A stretch of 6,126 bases of DNA, from NCBI GenBank assembly GCA_003648225.1, contig QMOL01000190.1, positions 1-6,126 on the forward strand, written 5' to 3'. How positions within the stretch are numbered: the stretch's first letter is position 1; the number at the start of each line of letters is the position of its first letter. Positions 1-4,558 of the stretch are shown piece by piece. The notes under the pieces are model-generated. The model was not told the DNA's origin, did no database searches, and worked only from the letters and a program-made list of their open reading frames with translations. A program made the position numbers and the translations under genes. Source of the DNA: Chlamydiota bacterium. GTDB taxonomy: Bacteria; Auribacterota; UBA3054; B51-G9.

Positions 1-1483
1 AAACAGTTCCTTTATATCTTTTTAAAGATTCTTCAAGCGCTTTCCGGCCGTTTATGTCAAGATGTGTTGTCGGCTCGTCAAGCAGAAGAAGGTTAGGTGG
101 ATTAACAAATATGCGTGCAAAAGCAAGACGGATTTTTTCACCGCCGCTTAAATATTCAATTCTTTTGTTTACCGCATCACCGCTGAAGCCAAAACTGCCG
201 AGAGCCGCCCGGATGTCTTTTTCTGTTTTTCCGTTACTCGCGTTTTTGACAACATTTAATGCGGATTGATCCGGCGGCATTGTTTCCGCGAATTCCTGCG
301 ATTGATAACCGATAATAACTTTATGGCCAAGTTGTCTTTTTCCTGATGACGGCGCGAGTCGTTCGGCAATGATTCTCAATAGAGTGGTTTTGCCCATTCC
401 GTTATAGCCTACAAAAGCGATTTTATCGCCACGATTAATCTCTAAATCAACATCGCGAAAAATCCAGCGCTGATTATCATAGGTTAAACCAATCTTTTCT
501 AACGAAATAATGCGTGAACCGCAATGCGGAGGATCAGCAATCCTGATTTTTGATAAATTCGGACTTGAATCCGGAGCCTGCACATCTTCCATTTTTTCCA
601 ACTGTTTTAATCTGCTTTGAACTTGCGACGCTTTTGTATTTTTAGCTCGGAACTTTCTTACAAATCGTTCAATTTCTTCCTTCTTTCTATCCTGATTTTT
701 CTTTGCCGCTATTGCGGTTATATACCGCTGTTCTCTTTCTTTAATGTAATAATCGTAATTCCCTTGATACCGCGTTAATTTGCCGTTCTGCACTTCAACG
801 GTGATGTTCGCGAGTGAGTTAAGCAAATATCTGTCGTGAGAAATCAATAGAACAGTTCCGTGATATTCTTTTAGTGCCTTTTTAAGCCATTCTATCGCAG
901 GTAAATCAAGATAATTCGACGGCTCGTCAAGTAAAAGTATATCCGGTTCCGCTACAAGTACGCGGGCGAGTTCGGCTCTCATCTGCCAACCACCGCTAAA
1001 TGATCTGAATTTATTATGAAAATCATCCGCTTTAAATCCAAGACCGCTTAGAGCGGCTTCAGTTTTGTTTTTCAAACTGTATCCGTCGAGGTGTTCGAAC
1101 TCTTCTTGGAGCTGACCGAGCTGCTGCAAGTTTTTATCTAAATTATCTTGATTATCAGCTTCCAACTTATGGTGAAGAATTTCTATTTCTTCTTCTACAG
1201 CAATTAATCGCGGAACAGCATTTGATGTAAAATCGAGCAAAGAAATATCAATATTATGAGTATTAAGTTGTTGGTGGACATAACCGATTGTAGAATTTTT
1301 CGGAAAAATAACATCGCCCTTATCGGGTTCTTCTTCGCCGGTAATTAATCTAAAAAGAGTGGTTTTTCCGGCACCGTTCGGACCTACTATACCGACGCAT
1401 TCACCTTTATTCACGCGAAGAGAAGTGTTATCGAAGATTATTTGAGGTCCGAATCTTTTATTTATATTTATAAAATCTATCAT
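1..1483 (-). CDS. ABC-F family ATPase (ribosome-associated, YheS/Uup-like), C-terminus outside window
   Basis: This is a cytoplasmic ATPase with two ABC domains and no membrane segment. ABC-F proteins bind the ribosomal E site and modulate translation or confer antibiotic resistance. The visible 494 residues contain Walker A GPNGAGKTT (34-42), signature SFSGGWQMR (161-169), Walker B ILLLDEPSNYLD (182-193) and H-loop SHD (215-217). A charged linker (about 228-320, with FRAKNTKASQVQSRLKQLEK near 278-297) is typical of the family. The second domain has GYNGMGKTT (359-367), LSGGEK (445-450) and LLLLDEPTTHLD (465-476). Translation runs off the window just before the second SHD switch, so perhaps 50-150 residues are missing. 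The SGGWQMR form of signature 1 resembles YheS, but the exact subfamily, and whether it gives resistance, cannot be decided. ATG at 1483 is the natural start because domain 1 begins immediately. No Shine-Dalgarno is visible. Confidence 0.96.
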   Translation of the reverse strand, partial: MIDFININKRFGPQIIFDNTSLRVNKGECVGIVGPNGAGKTTLFRLITGEEEPDKGDVIFPKNSTIGYVHQQLNTHNIDISLLDFTSNAVPRLIAVEEEIEILHHKLEADNQDNLDKNLQQLGQLQEEFEHLDGYSLKNKTEAALSGLGFKADDFHNKFRSFSGGWQMRAELARVLVAEPDILLLDEPSNYLDLPAIEWLKKALKEYHGTVLLISHDRYLLNSLANITVEVQNGKLTRYQGNYDYYIKEREQRYITAIAAKKNQDRKKEEIERFVRKFRAKNTKASQVQSRLKQLEKMEDVQAPDSSPNLSKIRIADPPHCGSRIISLEKIGLTYDNQRWIFRDVDLEINRGDKIAFVGYNGMGKTTLLRIIAERLAPSSGKRQLGHKVIIGYQSQEFAETMPPDQSALNVVKNASNGKTEKDIRAALGSFGFSGDAVNKRIEYLSGGEKIRLAFARIFVNPPNLLLLDEPTTHLDINGRKALEESLKRYKGTV

Positions 1484-1489
1484 AAATGT

Positions 1490-1518
1490 ATGATACCAAA
1501 AATTGTGATAAAGTGAAA
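1490..1518 (-). promoter_or_regulatory. Predicted sigma70-type promoter of the ABC-F gene
   Basis: On the minus strand, TTTCAC (1518-1513) and TATCAT (1495-1490) are separated by exactly 17 nt. The -10 box ends only 6 nt before the ATG at 1483, so a usual start point would fall at or next to the start codon. Together with the lack of a Shine-Dalgarno this implies a leaderless or nearly leaderless mRNA. Prediction by eye only. Confidence 0.45.
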
Positions 1519-1619
1519 GAAATAACTTAACACCGAGTCCGTTGAGAGTATTTAGACACAAATTTTACGAATTTACACAGAGAAAAAATTAATAACCTGT
1601 CCCGAGAGCAAAGTTGTTT

Positions 1620-1751
1620 GTGGAAAAAACGTTGATTGCAAACAACATAAAACGTCTATTGAAAAGCGGTTACAGTGTGCAGCAGATAATTGAACATTTA
1701 AGATGCAGCAAGAGATATGTCTATAAGATTAAATCTCAAGCTGTTTCATAA
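1620..1751 (+). CDS. Small helix-turn-helix protein (43 aa)
   Basis: The short frame starts with GTG at 1620 (an alternative TTG lies at 1614) and ends with TAA at 1749-1751. The product is almost wholly one HTH fold of the resolvase/Hin or transposase type. Helix 1 is IKRLLKSGYS (10-19). The recognition pair is VQQIIEHLRCSKRYVYKIK (20-38), with the usual hydrophobic spacing and the S-K/R-x-Y-V-Y recognition helix. It could bind DNA alone as a dimer or be the N-terminal relic of a larger regulator or transposase. The ribosome site is weak (GAGAGCAAAG upstream). Its 3' end overlaps the 3' end of hicA by 23 nt in convergent orientation. Translation is not certain, but the HTH pattern is too regular to be a chance antisense frame. 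Confidence 0.55.
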   Translation: MEKTLIANNIKRLLKSGYSVQQIIEHLRCSKRYVYKIKSQAVS

Positions 1752-1905
1752 TTTCCTTAACAAGCAATTCTTTTATTTCCGGATGTCGCGGGACAACAGA
1801 TTTTTTCCCGTTCAATTTATTTATATAAACATCGTGCCGGTTTCCATGTCTTAACAATACGCATTTAGATTTAATCAATAATCTGATAAACTTCCCTCTT
1901 TTCAT
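1729..1905 (-). CDS. hicA: HicA-family mRNA interferase toxin
   Basis: This 58-residue protein has the dsRBD-like HicA fold, a toxin that cleaves mRNA until bound by HicB. The family pattern is clear: an N-terminal basic helix (MKRGKFIRLLIKSK), then LLRHGNRHDVYINK (17-30), then KKSVVPRHPEIKELLVKEIM (34-53), the classic VPRHxEI segment and final helix. The catalytic histidine is expected in the GNRHDVY strand-turn, His24 here. Its length matches the family (about 55-80). The ATG at 1905 overlaps the TGA of hicB (ATGA), so translation is probably coupled. The order antitoxin then toxin is the reverse of the commonest hicAB order but is well known. The 3' end is overlapped by a convergent HTH ORF. 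Confidence 0.9.
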   Translation of the reverse strand: MKRGKFIRLLIKSKCVLLRHGNRHDVYINKLNGKKSVVPRHPEIKELLVKEIMKQLEI

Positions 1906-2093
1906 GCACCAACCTTTATTTTGGCAAGCTCTTTTTTCTCTATATCAATTATTGTTTCATAGGCATCAAGAAGATTTTCTTCTAACTCTTCGAGTGTTTC
2001 TCCCTGGGTCATTATATCCGGTCTTTCGATTAATTTACCAATATACCAGCCGTCATCCATTGTATAAGTATATTTAAGTTTATTTTTATTCAT
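1902..2093 (-). CDS. hicB: HicB-family antitoxin
   Basis: This 63-residue antitoxin has the single partial RNase H-like HicB domain. The pattern YTYTMDDGWYIGKLIERPDI (9-28), followed by the MTQGETLEELEENLLDAYET helix (29-48), is the characteristic strand-strand then GxTLEEAxxNLxEA-type motif. It neutralises HicA by covering its active site. The protein stops just after this domain (KKELAKIKVGA) and has no room for the C-terminal RHH or HTH DNA-binding domain that many HicB proteins use to repress their own operon, so autoregulation may need another protein. AAAGGG lies about 9 nt before the ATG. A two-codon frame, ATGACATGA, overlaps the start codon (2098-2090). Confidence 0.92.
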   Translation of the reverse strand: MNKNKLKYTYTMDDGWYIGKLIERPDIMTQGETLEELEENLLDAYETIIDIEKKELAKIKVGA

Positions 2094-2120
2094 GTCATAA
2101 TTCCCTTTGTTGTTTCCCTT

Positions 2121-2126
2121 ATTATA
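2121..2126 (-). promoter_or_regulatory. Extended -10 promoter element of hicBA
   Basis: The minus strand reads TGATATAAT, a perfect TATAAT preceded by the TGn extension. No good -35 sits at 16-18 nt, which extended -10 promoters tolerate. The predicted start near 2114 gives a leader of about 20 nt before hicB with an AAAGGG ribosome site. Confidence 0.6.
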
Positions 2127-2133
2127 TCAAAAA

Positions 2134-2181
2134 TAGTGAAAAAATACATTAGTGAACTAAATTGGCTAAAACAGTTCACTA
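2134..2181. promoter_or_regulatory. Probable operator: TAGTGAACT inverted repeat plus an extra half-site
   Basis: TAGTGAACT (2150-2158) and AGTTCACTA (2173-2181) form a perfect 9-bp inverted repeat with a 14-nt gap. A third copy of the first seven bases, TAGTGAA, lies in direct orientation at 2134-2140, between the arm and the hicBA -10 box. The cluster lies between the leftward hicBA -10 and a rightward TATAAT at 2190-2195. This is the layout expected for a repressor-binding region, but the binding protein is unknown. Confidence 0.5.
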
Positions 2182-2189
2182 TTTTCTTT

Positions 2190-2195
2190 TATAAT
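2190..2195 (+). promoter_or_regulatory. Possible -10 box for the rightward gene block
   Basis: A perfect TATAAT lies about 75 nt before the ATG at 2270. There is no convincing -35 at the right distance, so the promoter is weak or regulator-dependent. It sits directly beside the TAGTGAACT inverted repeat. Confidence 0.3.
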
Positions 2196-2269
2196 ATCCG
2201 CAACGATTAAAAAATCCCCCTGTTCCCTTTAAAAAGGAGGAATAACTAACAAAAACCCAGGAGCACACG

Positions 2270-2491
2270 ATGAAAAAAATGATCATCCTCGCAGTAATCT
2301 TAATGGCAGCATTAACGTATGCCGCAACAACAACTAACACATTCACAAAAACGCAAATGTTCAGCGGTATTTCCATTTCCAACGCGGATGAGCAGGCATT
2401 GCTTTCGGTGATCTCGCAGACGTTCCTGCCGGAGCGGGCAGATTTATCTCTACCCTCAAGGACAAACCTACCGGAATTACGTTCCGCGTGA
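2270..2491 (+). CDS. Secreted protein of unknown function, 5' fragment of a frameshifted gene
   Basis: ATG at 2270 has a good ribosome site (CAGGAG, 8 nt upstream). The first 18 residues form a textbook Sec signal peptide: MKK, hydrophobic core MIILAVILMAALT, then TYA before the cleavage point. The mature part starts ATTTNTFTKTQMFSG. From about residue 43 the frame is out of register. The reading frame one step back, starting near 2392, continues much more sensibly, so the last 30 residues here are probably not authentic. An extra G near 2394-2396 (CAGGC to CAGGGC) would restore NADEQGIAFGDLADVPAGAG. I do not recognise the family. The signal peptide argues against a simple phage head or tail gene. 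Confidence 0.5.
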   Translation: MKKMIILAVILMAALTYAATTTNTFTKTQMFSGISISNADEQALLSVISQTFLPERADLSLPSRTNLPELRSA

Positions 2492-2666
2492 TCCAGGGCG
2501 ACCGTGCAGATCATCAGGGACAGGAAATTCTCATTGATGTTCAATACGATGTGAAAGTCCAGGAAGAAAAGCTTTGCTGCGTATTGCTTTCGTAGAAGCT
2601 AAAAATGGGAGTTATGGGAGTCATGGGAATTATGAAGATTCCTGCTCCCATATTCCCACTAACTAA
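2392..2666 (+). pseudogene. 3' continuation of the 2270 gene in shifted frames
   Basis: The -1 frame from 2392 reads GIAFGDLADVPAGAGRF, then STLKDKPTGITFRVIQGDR and HQGQEILIDVQYDVKVQEE, ending at TAG 2593-2595. Near its end the register slips again. From 2571 the third frame reads ALLRIAFVEAKN and stays open to TAA at 2664-2666. One added A in the run at 2567-2570 would give KVQEEKALLRIAFVEAK. So two one-base deletions explain one original protein of roughly 110-130 residues. The tail beyond AKN is translated from the ATGGGAGTT tandem repeat and is probably not original. The product family is unrecognised. Confidence 0.5.
2605..2660 (+). repeat. 9-bp tandem repeat with inverted partner (imperfect hairpin)
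   Basis: Three consecutive 9-mers, ATGGGAGTT, ATGGGAGTC and ATGGGAATT, run 2605-2631. Further on, CTCCCATA (2645-2652) is the exact complement of TATGGGAG (2613-2620), and the pairing extends imperfectly to 2660. GGAAT (2626-2630) can pair with ATTCC (2638-2642) inside. The resulting hairpin lies between two rightward genes. There is no following T-run, so it is not a standard terminator. It looks like an intergenic repeat that has invaded the end of the upstream gene. Confidence 0.5.
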
Positions 2667-2686
2667 TTAAAAAAGAGGAAACTCAA

Positions 2687-3046
2687 ATGACAAAAAAAGA
2701 TTTACTTGAAAAAGCGTTCGCTTTGAATATTACTTCAGTAACCGTGGAAAATACCAACGCGGAAATCGAAGCTGCAATCAACGCGGAACTTGCAAACCCG
2801 ACACCTGCCGGAGCGACTCCATCCGCACCGGCCAAAGCCAAATCGGCCAAAGGGAATGTTAAATATATTAAATATCCTGATGGAACTGAAGTCGTTGTTA
2901 AAGCTGAAGATGCCGAGGCACACGCGTTTCGTATTGAATCCGAGCGTCAGCCGCCTGACGATATGATCAAAAACGGCAAAGCCAAGAGGTTTCGCGTGCA
3001 GATCATTGACGAACCGAGTTACGAAGGCGGGGAAAGAACTGAATAA
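2687..3046 (+). CDS. Hypothetical protein, 119 aa, phage-like
   Basis: This is the only intact frame in the middle block longer than 100 codons. AGAGGAA lies 8 nt before the ATG. Residues 1-35 (MTKKDLLEKAFALNITSVTV, then the NAEIEAAINAEL helix) look like a small helix-extended-helix (HeH/LEM-like) DNA-binding or connector segment. An Ala/Pro/Lys linker follows (about 36-55: PTPAGATPSAPAKAKSAKG). The rest is a compact beta-rich C-terminal domain (NVKYIKYPDGTEVVVKAEDA, later AKRFRVQIIDEPSYEGGE). No signal peptide or membrane segment is seen. HeH-plus-linker proteins of this size are frequent among head and tail morphogenesis genes of phages, and the neighbours fit that, but I cannot assign a role. 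The palindromic repeat copy A begins at its stop codon. Confidence 0.75.
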   Translation: MTKKDLLEKAFALNITSVTVENTNAEIEAAINAELANPTPAGATPSAPAKAKSAKGNVKYIKYPDGTEVVVKAEDAEAHAFRIESERQPPDDMIKNGKAKRFRVQIIDEPSYEGGERTE

Positions 3047-3157
3047 CCGAATTAACCGGGTATTAAATAACCGATTAACGGAACTGGAGGGTCATCGTCC
3101 CCGATGACCATTTGATAATAAAGGACGCTGAGGACAGCGTCCCTCCATAATAAATAA
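3037..3157. repeat. Palindromic intergenic repeat, copy A
   Basis: The core 3084-3157 contains two perfect hairpins: GGTCATCG/CGATGACC (3090-3097 with 3102-3109, loop TCCC) and GGACGCTG/CAGCGTCC (3123-3130 with 3135-3142, loop AGGA). An outer arm TGGAGGG (3085-3091) is complementary to CCCTCCA (3141-3147), so the whole can close as a cruciform or three-way shape. It recurs about 780 bp downstream. The form is REP- or MITE-like. The less conserved left part (3037-3083) also matches the second copy. Confidence 0.85.
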
Positions 3158-3174
3158 CTAAATAGGACGAACTT

Positions 3175-3261
3175 ATGAAAGCGAAAGTAAAATACTATCC
3201 CAACGGAGATATAATTCCGGAAGCGAAGCCCAAAGCGAAGTCAACCGACAAAAAAGGTTGA
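3175..3261 (+). CDS. Short N-terminal fragment (28 aa) of the disrupted toxin-like gene
   Basis: ATG at 3175 has AGGA 7 nt upstream. The product reads MKAKVKYYPNGDIIPEAKPK and ends at TGA 3259-3261 after a run of six A (3250-3255). Removing one A gives STDKKVDNNRQKLSVAEWKA in one frame with the downstream sequence, so this is most likely the start of the longer gene rather than a complete peptide. VKYYPNGDIIPE resembles VKYIKYPDGTEVV in the 119-aa gene just upstream, perhaps a shared motif or an old duplication. Confidence 0.45.
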   Translation: MKAKVKYYPNGDIIPEAKPKAKSTDKKG

Positions 3262-3711
3262 CAATAATCGACAAAAATTGTCGGTTGCGGAGTGGAAAGC
3301 TAAAAGGGAAGCAGGTAATGGAATTAAAATAACAGTACCTGAAAGAATAAAAGAATTACCAATAAAGGAACTTCGGAAAGAAGTAAAAGAAAATTATGCA
3401 ACCTTAAAAAAAGCAAAGGTAATTTAGCCTGAAAAAGGAAAGATATATTTTGGCAACGCGGAATAAGGAAAGCCATAAGCACAAGAAGTAATCCAATTAA
3501 ATTATATTTAATAAAATATCTTAATCCTATATTTAATAAATCAGAACATATTAATAGTGAACCCGAAATGAAAGGTAGAAAAAATTTAGCCTGGCATAAA
3601 TTTAAAACGGATTTAATAGTTAATAATGAAAAACAGGAAATACAACTTTTGGTTAGGGAAGATGTTAATGGTTTACATTACTATGATCACTGGCTGGTAA
3701 ATAAAAAGTAA
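3252..3711 (+). pseudogene. Decayed PBECR/LPD3-like phage-associated nuclease toxin domain
   Basis: Two adjacent frames give one recognisable protein once corrected. Frame 2 (about 3256-3464) reads VDNNRQKLSVAEWKAKREAG, then ITVPERIKELPIKELRKEVK, a TAG at 3425-3427, then PEKGKIYFGNA. One added G near 3460 moves it into frame 1: GIRKAISTRSNPIKLYLIKY through GRKNLAWHKFKTDLIVNNEK to LLVREDVNGLHYYDHWL, ending at TAA 3709-3711. The order N/E-x-G-x-I-x-F, A-G-I-x-K-A-(I/L)-S, K/H-x-F-x-T, V-R-E-D-x-N-G and Y-Y-D-H-x-L follows the phage-associated Barnase/EndoU/ColicinE5/RelE-like (BECR-fold) domains found at the C-termini of MuF and polyvalent phage proteins, as I remember that family. Conserved His and Asp near the end remain. 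One nonsense and two frame changes mean it is unlikely to make active toxin. Confidence 0.6.
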
Positions 3712-3776
3712 GCTCCGGCATATCTGGGCTTCACACCCTCTTGCGAGAGCTTAAGTTTCCAGCCTACGGAGCTTAC
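3708..3776 (+). other. 69-nt structured inverted-repeat element over the toxin stop codon
   Basis: GTAAGCTCCG (3708-3717) pairs perfectly with CGGAGCTTAC (3767-3776). Inside, CTGG (3724-3727) can pair with CCAG (3759-3762), CTT (3729-3731) with AAG (3753-3755), and CTCT (3738-3741) with AGAG (3746-3749) around a TGCG loop. This gives one long nested stem. The toxin stop TAA (3709-3711) lies in the outer arm. A further GAGCTTA at 3747-3753 competes with the outer arm for pairing to TAAGCTC. No U-run follows, so it is not a classic terminator. It may be a structured RNA, a 3' stabilising stem or a mobile-element end. Confidence 0.55.
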
Positions 3777-3817
3777 AAAAATTGTTATACCACTAATTTA
3801 ATTAAAAGTCAAATACT

Positions 3818-3937
3818 AACTGAATAATTAATTAACCGAGTATTAAATAATTAATAACCGAAGCTGGAGGGTCATCGTCCCCGATGACCAATTAATAATA
3901 AAGGACGCTGAGGACAGCGTCCCTCCATAATAAATAA
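3818..3937. repeat. Palindromic intergenic repeat, copy B
   Basis: This is a direct repeat of the element at 3037-3157. The 74-bp core (3864-3937) differs at only two positions, both in the A/T spacer between the hairpins. Hairpins are at 3870-3889 and 3903-3922, and the outer arms TGGAGGG and CCCTCCA are at 3865-3871 and 3921-3927. The left part matches copy A less well and needs a one-base gap. Copies A and B flank the toxin remnant and its structured tail. Confidence 0.85.
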
Positions 3938-3969
3938 TCAGTTATTTAATAATTAACTAATTAAATAGA

Positions 3970-4059
3970 ATGGCCATTTCACTAAACATAGAACAGCAAT
4001 TGAAAAAACTTCATCGCAAAATTGACGCGGATGTCAAGCGCGCGGGAACAACCGATTGA
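3970..4059 (+). CDS. Short phage tail-like N-terminal fragment (29 aa)
   Basis: ATG at 3970 opens a frame reading MAISLNIEQQLKKLHRKIDA, then DVKRAGTTD and TGA (4057-4059). No good ribosome site is seen. The next frame back continues at once as LMRTANKLVTMVA from 4056, so the joined text KRAGTTxLMRTANK resembles the conserved 'xRAxxxALNRTA' start of prophage minor tail protein Z-like proteins. I infer a one-base loss near 4054-4058. The length is far below that family (usually over 150 aa), so this is a remnant. Family assignment is tentative. Confidence 0.35.
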   Translation: MAISLNIEQQLKKLHRKIDADVKRAGTTD

Positions 4060-4260
4060 TGAGAACCGCGAATAAACTTGTTACCATGGTGGCAGCCTGC
4101 GCAAGGGACAGGTCGTTTACAGACCCGCACGGCAAGCACGTTCCGCAGTGGATAAAAACGGATATCATCTCCGGGAGTTTGGCCGCCTCACGCGATAGTA
4201 TTCCTGAACACGGCGGAATTTCCGCATATAGCTTACGACCACGAAAACTTATTAATAAAA
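4059..4260 (+). pseudogene. Possible 3' remains of the tail-like gene, up to the tRNA
   Basis: The frame beginning with ATG 4059 continues as MRTANKLVTMVAACARDRSF and then GKHVPQWIKTDIISGSLAAS without a stop. However, it runs on into the antisense of the tRNA gene, so its true end is lost. Another frame here (GGSLRKGQVVYRPARQARSA) is equally open for about 35 codons, so the register is unclear and further indels are likely. I see no other gene in this stretch. Confidence 0.25.
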
Positions 4261-4350
4261 TGGCGGAGAGACAGGGATTCGAACCCTGGGTACCCGTGAA
4301 GGCACATCGGTTTTCGAAACCGACCCGTTCGACCACTCCGGCATCTCTCC
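4261..4350 (-). tRNA. tRNA-Ser (anticodon CGA)
   Basis: This is a complete 90-nt class II tRNA. The acceptor stem is GGAGAGA (4350-4344) with TCTCTCC, followed by discriminator G and an encoded CCA (4263-4261). The anticodon stem is TCGGT/ACCGA with loop TTCGAAA, anticodon CGA at 4316-4314, reading UCG serine codons. A long variable arm (about TGTGCCTTCACGGGTACC) is typical of serine tRNA. The T arm is CAGGG-TTCGAAT-CCCTG. All stems pair. Its 3' end faces the decayed phage-like block, which is the usual side for tRNA-targeting integration. Confidence 0.97.
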
Positions 4351-4361
4351 GCTGGCTGAAT

Positions 4362-4390
4362 ATTATATCAAAAAATTAATTAATATCCAA
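4362..4390 (-). promoter_or_regulatory. Promoter of tRNA-Ser
   Basis: On the minus strand, TTGGAT (4390-4385), a 17-nt spacer and TATAAT (4367-4362) are present, with a TGA extension just before the -10. The start point would fall about 5 nt before the tRNA 5' end. The same TGATATAAT string is used at hicBA. Confidence 0.6.
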
Positions 4391-4399
4391 TATCTAATT

Positions 4400-4427
4400 C
4401 GCCGAATGAAATAATCCTCCTTCGGCG
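4400..4427. repeat. Inverted repeat CGCCGAA/TTCGGCG
   Basis: The perfect 7-bp arms (4400-4406 and 4421-4427) enclose a 14-nt loop in the gene-free stretch 4351-4558, just upstream of the tRNA promoter. The same stretch holds two tandem ACAAAAAGG units (4465-4482). No T-run is positioned to make the hairpin a clear terminator for the leftward GspK-like gene. Nothing else coding is seen in this stretch. Confidence 0.3.
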
Positions 4428-4558
4428 GTCTTCGACAAGAGGGGATTTAATTCAAAAATAAGGAACAAAAAGGACAAAAAGGACAATATTCCACTACTTC
4501 GTTTAGGGGCTCAATGTTTTTGAGGTAATGTTATTTTCTTTCCCGATTTTAATTAGGC

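Noticed and set aside
54..269. 71-codon plus-strand frame
   Set aside because: It is antisense to the well-supported second ABC domain of the ABC-F gene and shows no family features.
2179..2544. 121-codon minus-strand frame
   Set aside because: It lies opposite the signal-peptide gene and its shifted continuation. Its hydrophobic look is the complement of coding sequence, and it has no ribosome site.
2735..2923. Minus-strand frame rich in Gly, Phe and Arg
   Set aside because: It is antisense to the Ala/Lys-rich 119-aa gene, which has a good ribosome site and normal composition.
3250..3262. Classical -1 ribosomal slippery site
   Set aside because: The frame change needed here is +1 (or one A fewer), whereas slippage on this A-run by the usual mechanism would move -1.
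3425..3427. Reassigned TAG codon (amber recoding) in the toxin gene
   Set aside because: Nearby indels already show decay, and the only tRNA in the window reads UCG, so ordinary nonsense mutation is simpler.
3708..3776. Integron attC site or Rho-independent terminator
   Set aside because: The arms lack the GTTRRRY/RYYYAAC core, and no T-run follows the stem.
3084..3937. CRISPR array
   Set aside because: There are only two copies, 780 bp apart, with internal hairpins and coding remains between them. No short regular spacers or cas genes are present.
4034..4379. Long overlapping frames on both strands across the tRNA
   Set aside because: Both run through the complete tRNA-Ser gene, so those parts are not protein-coding. 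Only the start of the plus frame is kept, as a possible remnant.
4510..4524. CTCAA/TTGAG hairpin as terminator of the GspK-like gene
   Set aside because: The stem is only five A/T-rich pairs and is not followed by a T-run on the minus strand.
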